Below are positions 9,258 through 16,838 of a stretch of DNA of 64,000 bases, in pieces. The stretch lies in contig CP085710.1 of assembly GCA_023823795.1 (NCBI GenBank), positions 2,382,001-2,446,000 on the forward strand, read 5' to 3'. The translations under genes and the position numbers were made by a program. Source of the stretch: Bacillus sp. F19. GTDB taxonomy: Bacteria > Bacillota > Bacilli > Bacillales > Bacillaceae. The notes beneath the pieces are model-generated. The model was not told the DNA's origin, ran no database searches, and saw nothing but the letters and a program-made list of their open reading frames with translations. Within the stretch, counting starts at the first letter, position 1; every line of letters begins with the position of its first letter.

Positions 9258-9382
9258 CTGACTATACACTCCTTCTTATTGTTTTCTTTTATAAGAATAT
9301 TGTTAGAACTGTTCTATTAGTACCAAATTAAGGCCGTGGAATCTGACAAGGCATTGCACCATTTTCCGCACCAGCGTACTTA

Positions 9383-9420
9383 AAGGGTGCATTTCTTCAA
9401 GAAGGAGAAGTGCACTTTTT
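9383..9420 (+). terminator. Hairpin with T-run
   Basis: AAAGGGTGCA pairs imperfectly with TGCACTTTTT around a GA-rich loop. No intact rightward gene lies before it, so it probably belonged to a lost gene. Confidence 0.4.
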
Positions 9421-9560
9421 AATTGAATTAAAGAACAGGGATACCCTTTTTGCATAGGATAAAGGTGGCATCCATTAATTTTAGGATGATGGATATTGGA
9501 TTACTGATGACATATATGATTACGAATATTAAGAGTAAAAAATTTATGGGAGAGATATAT

Positions 9561-9842
9561 ATGAAAATAGAAAATCAAATACAATACCGTGAAGATTTGT
9601 TGGAATGGTGTAATAATATTTATTTTCACTGGGAAAGTTTAAAACCAAGGTTTTCAAAACTCTTTGATTTAAAAAGCCTAGAGGAATGGGAAGAGTCATA
9701 CCGCGAATTAAAAGGAAAATTACAGACAGATTTAAAAGTGGATTTCGATGACTATCAGGCAGCAAAAACCTATATGAACAGTGGGAACTGCTACACGAAG
9801 AATAACAGGGTTATCAAAAAAAAGAAGATGAATCTGATGTGA
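9561..9842 (+). CDS. Hypothetical protein upstream of sinI-like gene
   Basis: 93 aa, acidic, helical and tryptophan-rich (WCNNIYFHWES, EEWEESYREL), with a lysine-rich tail. The ATG at 9561 follows GGGAGAG. The family was not recognised. The last third may be out of frame: another frame continues as YEQWELLHEE and then, after one stop, reads through into the SinI coding region. A frameshift or small insertion in an ancestral longer gene is possible. It lies 44 bp before the SinI-like gene and is probably co-transcribed. Confidence 0.55.
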   Translation: MKIENQIQYREDLLEWCNNIYFHWESLKPRFSKLFDLKSLEEWEESYRELKGKLQTDLKVDFDDYQAAKTYMNSGNCYTKNNRVIKKKKMNLM

Positions 9843-9886
9843 GAAAGATGGCTGAGTTACCCTCTGATTCTAATAGGGGAATAGTA

Positions 9887-10018
9887 ATGATAAGTCAGGA
9901 GGCGAACGATACAGTAGAAGAACTTGATAAAGAATGGGTTGAACTCATTCAAATGATTATTAATTTGGAAATTCCAATACAAGAAATAAGAAATTTTGTA
10001 TCAGACTATAAACGGTAA
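9887..10018 (+). CDS. SinI-family antirepressor
   Basis: A 43-aa protein whose core, EELDKEWVELIQ followed by IPIQEIRNFV, matches the SinI helix-turn-helix that binds SinR. In Bacillus subtilis, SinI sequesters SinR and so releases biofilm matrix and related genes. AGGGGA lies 6 bases before the ATG. In-frame upstream codons lack a better start. A terminator follows within 20 bp. No sinR gene is adjacent, so it may act on a SinR-type protein elsewhere. Confidence 0.75.
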   Translation: MISQEANDTVEELDKEWVELIQMIINLEIPIQEIRNFVSDYKR

Positions 10019-10036
10019 TAAGTTGATAAACACACT

Positions 10037-10062
10037 TAGGTTGCCTATAGGGTAGCCTTTTA
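10037..10062 (+). terminator. Terminator of the sinI-like gene
   Basis: AGGTTGCC pairs with GGGTAGCCT (with G-T pairs) around a 3-base loop, followed by TTTTATTTT, 19 bp after the stop. Confidence 0.7.
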
Positions 10063-10708
10063 TTTTACATGTGTACCGCCAGCGAAAAGGATAAACCACG
10101 CAAAGCAAATTTCGATAGTAAAATAAGCAAAGCTAGTATCTTTTTTTGGTATTTAGGAGTGTTGGCTATAATATTTTGATACACAATGAGAAAAAAGGCT
10201 TTTTATTTTCCATTCTAAGGCGTGGTTTTTCCTAAATGAATAACCAAGGAAAAAATCTTATAATGCGTTAAATGTAGAAATGAAATAAAGATTGAAGGTT
10301 TCTAAAACATCTTTGATCAAAAAACTTTATTTTAAAATACGTGTTTTGAAATGTAGCCAATCTAAGGTTATTTATCTCCTATGTAAGAGTCTATTTTATG
10401 ATATCCACCATCGCCTAAAGATGTGGTTTTTAAGGAGTTTTTTAACAAGAAAAATTAAAACTTCTTTTAATCACACATCGAAAAAGCAGACAAAATAGAA
10501 AAAAGCAGGCAAAAAACAAGCCTACTAATGAGTTTAATTCTAATCTTAGTGGGGGAATACATGGAGTTTTTAACAAAATCAAATTCCATAGGTTATAGCG
10601 TAAAAAAAGAATCAAAATAATTTATGTTTTTACATAGCAATGGTGCTTTGTCAAAAATTAAAAAGGTTTTTTCAATGGGAGAATGATTCTTTTTTATGTT
10701 AGGTAATA
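10063..10708. other. Intergenic region without recognised genes
   Basis: AT-rich with short open frames lacking ribosome sites. Nothing coding could be supported. Confidence 0.45.
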
Positions 10709-10752
10709 AAAAGTGTCCAATATGAAAAGGGGAGTTTTCATCGGACACTTTT
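10709..10752. terminator. Long hairpin terminator
   Basis: AAAAGTGTCC and GGACACTTTT pair perfectly and enclose a second pairing of ATGAAAA with TTTTCAT. It sits 96 bp beyond the stop of the leftward DUF1657 gene, so it ends that transcript. Confidence 0.75.
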
Positions 10753-10847
10753 GGACGTTCTAATAACACAAGAAAAAAAGGAATTGAAAGAACACTGGCA
10801 TTAATATTATTCCCATTTCCCACACCAAAATTGATTTTTTATATTTT

Positions 10848-11054
10848 TTATTGTTGCTTGTATTGTGGTTCTTCCTGTTGAACTTGCTGAACACGTGGAG
10901 ATAGTTGGTCAATGATAAGTTGTGCTTGTTGAGCCGTATTTTGATACAGTTGTTGTGCCTGTTGATTGTCAGTGTCAAGCGCAAATCCTTCTAAGCTTGC
11001 TTGTGCACTTTTTAACCCTGCTATCGTTTGTTGTAGGTTTTTGATTACTGTCAT
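10848..11054 (-). CDS. DUF1657 family protein
   Basis: 68 aa, rich in Gln and Ala. It starts MTVIKNLQQTIAGLKSAQASLE and ends SPRVQQVQQEEPQYKQQ, the signature ends of DUF1657. GGAGG precedes the ATG. In other Bacillaceae this family is found beside spoVA genes and DUF421 membrane proteins, and a decayed DUF421 gene does lie 630 bp upstream here. A role in the spore membrane or coat is plausible, but no biochemical function is established. It is probably expressed in the forespore (inference). Confidence 0.85.
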   Translation of the reverse strand: MTVIKNLQQTIAGLKSAQASLEGFALDTDNQQAQQLYQNTAQQAQLIIDQLSPRVQQVQQEEPQYKQQ

Positions 11055-11177
11055 TTGAGATTCCTCCTTTTAAGTTAATCGAAACAATATATAGAATGTC
11101 GATCATTGAAAAGAAATATGTTTCCCAATTTTTGTTAAGGGAAATGAAACTAAGCTTTCTTTACTGTTATAAAAATT

Positions 11178-11210
11178 TAATGAATCCCCTTGTTTAAAGG
11201 GGATTCATTA
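11178..11210 (-). terminator. Terminator of the second SinI-like gene
   Basis: Perfect 14-bp arms (TAATGAATCCCCTT and its complement) with a 5-base loop. Reading leftward the stem is followed by AATTTTTAT. Confidence 0.75.
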
Positions 11211-11425
11211 GACAGAATGCCGAGATTTTGTTATTCGAATATTTCTTGTACTTAGAACGGAGTAATATTAATTATATGCAAAAATGTTTCATATGTAGAT
11301 TTCAAATACAATTACAAAACCACCTATACGGTGGATTCAGAAGTGTAGCAAAGATATAAAATTGGGACAATTGTCTAAATTCATTGTATGTTGGAAATTT
11401 TAATGTGTGCCAGATCTATTTATCT

Positions 11426-11557
11426 TCACTGGTTTTTGATTTTTTCTTCTAGGAACTTATTAAATTCTTTCTTAGTTATTACATTCGATTTCATTGCCTC
11501 TTTTACTAAATCAATTAATTCTTTGGTAAGATTTTGATCATTGTTTTCTTTTGTCAT
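11426..11557 (-). CDS. Small SinI-like protein
   Basis: 43 aa on the minus strand. The pattern KELIDLVKEAMKSNVITKKE then FNKFLEEK follows the SinI spacing (E..LxxEA then I..EEIRxFL), but the usual Trp and Arg are replaced. GGAAG lies 8 bases before the ATG and a strong terminator follows, which supports a real gene. It may be a diverged SinI antirepressor or only the dimerisation motif. It is the second such small gene within 1.7 kb. Confidence 0.5.
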   Translation of the reverse strand: MTKENNDQNLTKELIDLVKEAMKSNVITKKEFNKFLEEKIKNQ

Positions 11558-11682
11558 TTTCTTCTTCCTTTTTTAACTTATTTTATCAAAAGTAAATAAT
11601 GCATATTCTATACAAATCTAGTTAATCTAAAACTAATCTTTCCATCTTGTTAGTTTTCTGGGGTTAGTTATGTCCAAATAAA

Positions 11683-12191
11683 TTAAGCGTTCTGATTACC
11701 GGTGAGTCCTTGATAGTCTGTTTCAATGCTTAAGTGTCTAGGCGTCAAATTAACAACAGCTTGGTTTGGCAATATACTAAGATCTCCATTCGGTTCGAGA
11801 ATCACATAATCGAATCCTGTATATTCGGATATCCTGCGGTCCGGATGGCTGACAATAGTTCCACGAGAGGAAAGCGAGTTTTCTGTAATTCTCTTTTGGA
11901 GATTTTCCCATGCTTTACCAAAATGCTCGGCTGGCCGATGAACAAACGGTTTAACAAGCGAAAAAGATTTAATTTAGAAAATAACAGGTACATAACGACG
12001 ATGGTTATGATTCCTATAATAGCCTGTTCAATCCCATCGGCTTTGATGGGGGAAACGGACAATGTGACGAGAAATACAATAGCGGCAAGATCTGGAGGAG
12101 TCAACTGAGCCAACACAGTCTTTCCCATACAACGCATCGCTATAATTACCAAACCAAAAAGTAGGATTAATTTCCCAACAAGAAAGAACAT
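11683..12191 (-). pseudogene. DUF421 (YetF-like) membrane protein, frameshifted
   Basis: The first part (11802-12191) gives about 129 residues: membrane segments and a conserved cytoplasmic domain start (QPSILVKHGKISKRELQ). It stops early after NIQDSIM. A different frame then continues DYVILEPNGDLSILPNQAV to a stop at 11683, exactly the expected family C-terminus. One missing base near 11812-11820 explains it. The ATG at 12191 follows GAGGG. It could be a genuine mutation or a sequencing error. DUF421 proteins accompany DUF1657 and spoVA genes. Confidence 0.75.
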
Positions 12192-12418
12192 TTCCAACCC
12201 TCATTTTTATATACTTATCCATGAAAAATACAAATATTATTTTGGTCACATAAAATTGAAAACATACTTAATGGTATATTATTTTCCAGTATATATAAGT
12301 ACAATCGTCGAAAAATAAAGACGGAAGAACATTTTCTTCTAAATAAAATAAAAAAGAGGTACTTACAAAATGAACAATTTACGTTGGTTAACGTCCTTTT
12401 GGTCGCAATAATAGATGG

Positions 12419-12601
12419 ATGTTTGGGAAGAGACGTAATAATAGAGGTATGATGATTTCGTTATTGGGTCTAGGAGTTGGTGCTATTACTACTTATGGAA
12501 TGACAAGAGGACGTGGAAGTGAAATGGCACAGACAACCGTACAACCCATTCTAAGTAGGATCAATAATAGACAAATAAAAAGCGTTTTGCCTAATCAATA
12601 A
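12419..12601 (+). CDS. Small membrane-anchored protein, possibly DUF3918-like
   Basis: 60 aa with a basic start (MFGKRRNNRG), one hydrophobic glycine-rich segment (residues 11-25) and a hydrophilic tail. This layout resembles small DUF3918-type Bacillus proteins, but the match is from memory of pattern only. There is no ribosome site before 12419. A well-placed ATG at 12370 with AGAGGT upstream encodes MNNLRWLTSF and then stops in another frame. A one-base shift near 12397-12401 would join the two, so the gene may be frameshifted. Confidence 0.5.
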   Translation: MFGKRRNNRGMMISLLGLGVGAITTYGMTRGRGSEMAQTTVQPILSRINNRQIKSVLPNQ

Positions 12602-12901
12602 AATATAAACATACTTTTCTGACGTATAAGTTTGAAAAAAACTATAACTGTGACAATGTATCCTTTTCACATTTAGTTGACTAATGATTCTTCTCAGAAT
12701 AAAATTTTGCGGGATACATTTACAAAAATACTAGCGCATAGCTAACAGATTACATTAAAAATGCTTATCCAGTTCTTTTGAACCTTATGTTAATAACGTT
12801 TTAATGGGAACTATACATTTCTAAAGGAATTCACAATGTATGAATAACAAAATGACATTTTCTTATACTAAGGTCGAAACCAATTTAAGGAGGGATAACG
12901 A

Positions 12902-13069
12902 ATGACTGAGCAAAATCGATCTGCTATTGATCAAGGACGTAACAGAACAAAACGTGGGGTTGAAGCAGCAGGCGATGCAGCCAAAAATGCAATTGATGCT
13001 GTTGAAGATGTTGGAAAAGCAGCGGTTGACCGTATTTCCGATACAGTTAAAGATGTTACAGTAAGATGA
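12902..13069 (+). CDS. Small amphipathic helical protein, unrecognised
   Basis: 55 aa with a near-consensus AAGGAGGG ribosome site 7 bases before the ATG and a terminator 58 bp after the stop. The sequence, for example AAGDAAKNAIDAVEDVGKAA, repeats small residues and valines at 3-4 spacing, as in an amphipathic or coiled helix. No cysteine or tryptophan occurs. No family was recognised. The strong signals on both sides argue for a real, well-expressed gene, possibly stress- or sporulation-related. Confidence 0.6.
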   Translation: MTEQNRSAIDQGRNRTKRGVEAAGDAAKNAIDAVEDVGKAAVDRISDTVKDVTVR

Positions 13070-13127
13070 CTTGTTTGAGTCTCTGTTATAATAGTTAATC
13101 AAAGAAAAAAGAGGTATATATAGGAAT

Positions 13128-13155
13128 AAGATCGTCAAGAGACGGTCTTTTTTTA
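13128..13155 (+). terminator. Terminator of the 55-aa protein gene
   Basis: AAGATCGTC pairs with GACGGTCTT around a 4-base loop, followed by a T7 run. Confidence 0.75.
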
Positions 13156-13283
13156 AGTTCTTCACCTTACATAAGTACAGTTCCCACTTAGGTCATGTCC
13201 GTATTCCATTGACTCCTATTAGCTGGTTTAGTTCAACAAGCTAACAGCAGCAACCGTAATTTTAATCTTGATCTTCCGCAATC

Positions 13284-13314
13284 GGGCACGTTTCCACAGG
13301 AACGTGTCTTTTTC
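13284..13314 (+). terminator. Orphan hairpin with T-run
   Basis: A GC-rich stem (CACGTTTCC and GGAACGTG, with one bulge) around a 3-base loop, then TTTTT. It follows DNA with no intact gene. Confidence 0.45.
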
Positions 13315-13550
13315 ACATTAATAAGAATAAATAAGGACTTTTGTGGATCCTATACTTATAATAATTTAAGGCGTTTACGTTATTTTTACGCTTTTTACAC
13401 ATATATTCAACAATCTTATTTTATGATTAAACAGGTTTCAAAAAATTCTAACAAAAAAGGAGGTAAAAAATAAAAATAAGGAAAATTGTTGATCTATTTT
13501 TGAGTTTTTTATTCCCGTCAGTTACGAATGTATTTTACTCAACCTCATAA

Positions 13551-13694
13551 ACCTGTATTTATAGACAAGTTGGAGTTTGTTGGAATGGACGCTCTGATAC
13601 CGATGATGAAAGTTCAAAGATGTACAGTGAAGCATCAGTTGTCGTTACATACAGCAATGGTTCTCATTTTTACTTTAATAAAAAACTAACATAA
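13551..13694 (+). pseudogene. Fragment of an unknown protein
   Basis: 47 codons open up to a stop, without a start or ribosome site, reading WNGRSDTDDESSKMYSEASV and then VVTYSNGSHFYFNKK. The composition is that of a secreted beta-rich protein end. It lies just before the secreted protein gene and may be a decayed relative of it. Confidence 0.3.
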
Positions 13695-13756
13695 CAATTC
13701 AAAATCTATAATGTTAGTAGTTGTGATCAAAATTTAGCAGGAAGGATGTCGAAATA

Positions 13757-15142
13757 ATGAAAAAGCGTTTGTTTACTAGTCTTGCAATTTGCCTTTCGAC
13801 AGCATTAGTTACAACATCTGTTCAAGCGAGTGATCAAGTTCCCGATAAGAGCATTCATTCAATTGCTCAACAGAAGGTTGCTGATACGAATTTTAAAGTT
13901 ACCGAGTCTGGTGAAGCACTACTTGACATTACCGCACTTGCCCTAGGAGTTGATTGGGGAAAAAAAGGAAAAGAGTCTGCAGTAGTAACTGTTAAGGTAG
14001 ATGGTAACTATGTTCAAGATGTTGTTCTTTTCATGGGTCAGGAAAAATTTACATATGAGGTTAGTCTTGGGCACGTTTCGGCTGGCAAACACAAAGTGGA
14101 AGTATTTTTAAATGATGAGAAATCTCCAGATGGTGTTAAAAAGGTAATAATCACCAAAATAAACGTTAAGACAATTCCTTTAACGACTGAGGACGCTCTT
14201 ATTTATAAATATTCGCCAATTCTTTATGGACGTAATTTATCGGAAATTCCTGGGAATTATGAAAATAATGCCACTGATATACCTCTTCTAATGTATCATA
14301 AGAAATCAAAGGACAATGTCGGAAATATAACCATTGAGTATAGTATGATTTGGTCGAATGAGGACGGAGGAACGAATACACCGGCACTAATGGCGAGGTG
14401 GGGAAGGACCACAGATATTGAATGGGTTTACCGTGTGACTCTAAATCCAAATGGAGTGATCCTTTCTGAAAAATATCAAGGACTTAATCATGCTACTGTA
14501 CCTTTTACAGGAGTAAAAGAAGGTCACCACCCTCTTTTAGTGACATCTACCGCAAATAACATGGTAAGTCAGTTGGATGATCCGGCCGTATCAACCGGCT
14601 ATCGTTTTTTCTTAAATCCAGCGCAAACATTACCTGAAAACCGAACGAGAGAAGTATTAATGGATGCAAATCCATGGATCTATGAAATCATGGCAAAGGA
14701 AATGAACCGGGAAGAAAAAGTTGAGAAGGTAGCTGATCCGAATACTCCTGAGATCTCAGATCAGAAAAATTATTTATTTATCGAGCTTAATCAACAAAGA
14801 AAAAATTCCTCAGCTGGAACAGCCATTTCTGTAAAATTAAAGAATGATGAAACCTTGTATACTTCAAATCATGACATTCCCGACTGGTCGATTAACCGTA
14901 ACGGTCCTGCAGCGACAACCGTTGAACTACCTGCGGGTACGGATGTTAATGATATCGAAGTAATTAAAGCTGTATCTGTACCTATTAATAATTCACTAGA
15001 TTACAATATAAAGTTAACGAATATTAACCGTGCCTTTTTCCTTGATAAAACCTATCAACCCCAAAGCTCATTTTTTCAATGGGACGGTGAAAAGACATTA
15101 ACACCTGAAAAACCTGAATGTATCCTTTGGAATAGTAATTAA
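13757..15142 (+). CDS. Secreted protein of unknown function
   Basis: 461 aa. Residues 1-25 form a clear signal peptide (KK, hydrophobic core, VQASD cleavage region). The mature part is polar and beta-rich, with no repeats, cell-wall anchor or catalytic motif that I recognise. A domain at about 40-135 looks immunoglobulin-like (VTVKVDGNYVQDVVLF). AGGAAGG is upstream of the ATG and a strong terminator follows at 15212. It is monocistronic and no family is assigned. Confidence 0.75.
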   Translation: MKKRLFTSLAICLSTALVTTSVQASDQVPDKSIHSIAQQKVADTNFKVTESGEALLDITALALGVDWGKKGKESAVVTVKVDGNYVQDVVLFMGQEKFTYEVSLGHVSAGKHKVEVFLNDEKSPDGVKKVIITKINVKTIPLTTEDALIYKYSPILYGRNLSEIPGNYENNATDIPLLMYHKKSKDNVGNITIEYSMIWSNEDGGTNTPALMARWGRTTDIEWVYRVTLNPNGVILSEKYQGLNHATVPFTGVKEGHHPLLVTSTANNMVSQLDDPAVSTGYRFFLNPAQTLPENRTREVLMDANPWIYEIMAKEMNREEKVEKVADPNTPEISDQKNYLFIELNQQRKNSSAGTAISVKLKNDETLYTSNHDIPDWSINRNGPAATTVELPAGTDVNDIEVIKAVSVPINNSLDYNIKLTNINRAFFLDKTYQPQSSFFQWDGEKTLTPEKPECILWNSN

Positions 15143-15211
15143 GGGACCCCCGAAATACAAAAAAAGACAGAAAATCCCAACAATAGTTTTTCATTAATCA
15201 ATTGCTTTTCT

Positions 15212-15250
15212 CCCCCTCCTCATTACGATAGAAAGAGGAGGGGGTTTTTT
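15212..15250 (+). terminator. Strong terminator after the secreted protein gene
   Basis: CCCCCTCCTC and GAGGAGGGGG pair perfectly around a 13-base loop and are followed by T7. Confidence 0.85.
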
Positions 15251-15355
15251 TATAGGTTCATTTGGCCCTTTATCAGAATGGGATTCAAGAAAGGCATCAA
15301 TCGTGAACAAGTCATAGGAGCAAGTTGAGTTATTGGTCCTCCAGGATTTAATATA

Positions 15356-15598
15356 ATGAATACATTAGATGGTTATGAAACAGAAGCAGCAAAAGGCTGT
15401 TTAGAAATCTCTAAGAATAACCGAATGGTTCGCACCATTTTTGCTTCAGCAGACAAGCAAAACAAACAATCTTTGGAAATATTAAAAAAATTGGATTCGC
15501 CTTTAAGAAATGAAGTGATTTTAAGTCCTCATAAGAGGTTGAATAAAACCCCATTTTTTTATGTTGCTGCTTGGTTTCAGCAGAAGCCGAAATGTTGA
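15356..15598 (+). pseudogene. Degraded fragment, weakly acetyltransferase-like
   Basis: 80 codons without a ribosome site. An in-frame stop just upstream interrupts a sequence that seems to continue (GINREQVIGAS then VIGPPGF). The stretch SADKQNKQSLEILKKL recalls the N..S..vLeKlGF end of GNAT acetyltransferases, but the rest does not fit. It is treated as decayed DNA of uncertain origin. The remaining bases to 15780 show only another short fragment (KLYETEGFMDI). Confidence 0.3.
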
Positions 15599-15779
15599 TT
15601 CATCAACAAGAAAGGCGTCTGCAGCGGATGTACTCCGACAACGTAACTTTTGGATTAGGTTCAACTGTTAAACACAAAAAAGTTGTATGAAACAGAAGGC
15701 TTCATGGACATAACGCTTTTGTTTAATCGATTACTCTTTAAGTCACTAAAAAGCTTTTGGAAAAACTTTCATTTTTTTA

Positions 15780-15808
15780 TTGAAGACTTATAAAAAATGT
15801 TTTATTCT
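15780..15808 (+). promoter_or_regulatory. Promoter of the SDR/monooxygenase operon
   Basis: TTGAAG (15780-15785), a 17-base spacer and TATTCT (15803-15808), immediately before a palindromic operator. Confidence 0.5.
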
Positions 15809-15811
15809 ATA

Positions 15812-15834
15812 AATGAATGAATTATTCATTCATT
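15812..15834. promoter_or_regulatory. Perfect palindromic operator, TetR type
   Basis: Arms AATGAATGAAT and ATTCATTCATT (11 bp each) flank one base, four bases after the -10 element. The 23-bp site resembles TetR-family operators; the TetR gene at 18613 is the natural candidate. Confidence 0.7.
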
Positions 15835-15891
15835 GTTAAAAAGCATTTTTTCTTTCTTTCAGTAAAAATCGATATAAGGGAGCGATTTACA

Positions 15892-16743
15892 ATGGGCGAA
15901 AAGAAAGTATGGTTTGTAACCGGAGCTTCAAGAGGGTTAGGGCTTGCTTTAATAAAGCAATTGATAAAGAGTGGCGACTATGTTGCCGCAACTTCAAGAT
16001 CGTTGAATGATTTAACGCAGGCAGTAAGCGATGATACGAAACAATTCCTCCCATTAACAGTTGACTTAACAAATGAAGCGAGCATACAACAAGCAGTCGA
16101 GAAAACAATGGAAACTTTTGGGAAGATCGATGTCATCGTCAATAATGCTGGTTATGGCTTAGGCGGAAGCATCGAAGAACTGACAGATCAAGAAATCCGT
16201 CTAAATTTTGATGTAAATGTATTTGCCCTATTGAACGTCATCAGAAAAACACTGCCTTATTTAAGGGAGCAAAGGTCAGGACATATTTTTAATATCGCTT
16301 CTCTTTCAGGATACGTGGGCAGTCCCGGTTTTGGCAGCTATAGTGCTACAAAATTCGCCGTAATTGGTTTATCCGAATCCCTTGCCGCCGAAGTTGAACC
16401 ATTTGGCATAAAAGTAACTGTAGTGGCACCTGGCTTTTTTAGAACTAACTTCTTAAGCAGCAGCTCGGTAATGTATGGAAAAAATCAAATTGAGGATTAC
16501 AAAGCAGTACATGAGGTAAAGGATTTTCTTGAAAATATGGTAGATGGGAAGCAAGAAGGCGATCCTGAAAAAGCAGCTTTGGCCATGATTCACATAGCTA
16601 ACGAACCTGAGCCTCCCCTTCATTTATTGTTGGGCGCAGACGCCTATCAAATGGCTTCGGATAAACTTATTGCCTTACAAAAAGAATTTGATAAGTGGAA
16701 AGACATCACTTGCTCAACGAAGTTTGAAAACAAGCCTATTTGA
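15892..16743 (+). CDS. SDR family oxidoreductase
   Basis: 283 aa classical short-chain dehydrogenase. It shows TGASRGLG (10-17), NNAG (84-87), catalytic serine at about 137 and Tyr150-xxx-Lys154 in SYSATKFAV. The length and C-terminal extension resemble the retinol-dehydrogenase-like subgroup. The substrate is unknown. The ATG at 15892 follows AGGGAG; upstream in-frame codons overlap the promoter. It is transcribed with the FAD monooxygenase that begins 95 bp later and is probably repressed by the TetR protein further downstream. A detoxification or xenobiotic role fits that pairing. Confidence 0.88.
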   Translation: MGEKKVWFVTGASRGLGLALIKQLIKSGDYVAATSRSLNDLTQAVSDDTKQFLPLTVDLTNEASIQQAVEKTMETFGKIDVIVNNAGYGLGGSIEELTDQEIRLNFDVNVFALLNVIRKTLPYLREQRSGHIFNIASLSGYVGSPGFGSYSATKFAVIGLSESLAAEVEPFGIKVTVVAPGFFRTNFLSSSSVMYGKNQIEDYKAVHEVKDFLENMVDGKQEGDPEKAALAMIHIANEPEPPLHLLLGADAYQMASDKLIALQKEFDKWKDITCSTKFENKPI

Positions 16744-16838
16744 AATTTGAATGCAAAGCATTAATGCCAGTACATCTTTAAAGGTGCAATTCCGGGAAAA
16801 ATGTCATGATGACAAATCTAAAAACGGAGGGCAAGAAT

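Noticed and set aside
10292-10498. 68-codon basic open frame in the spacer after sinI
   Set aside because: It has a TTG start without a ribosome site, composition is that of AT-rich noise and no family resemblance was found.
14199-14450. Open frames on the opposite strand of the secreted protein and similar shadows elsewhere
   Set aside because: They lie fully inside confident genes and have no ribosome sites or family motifs.
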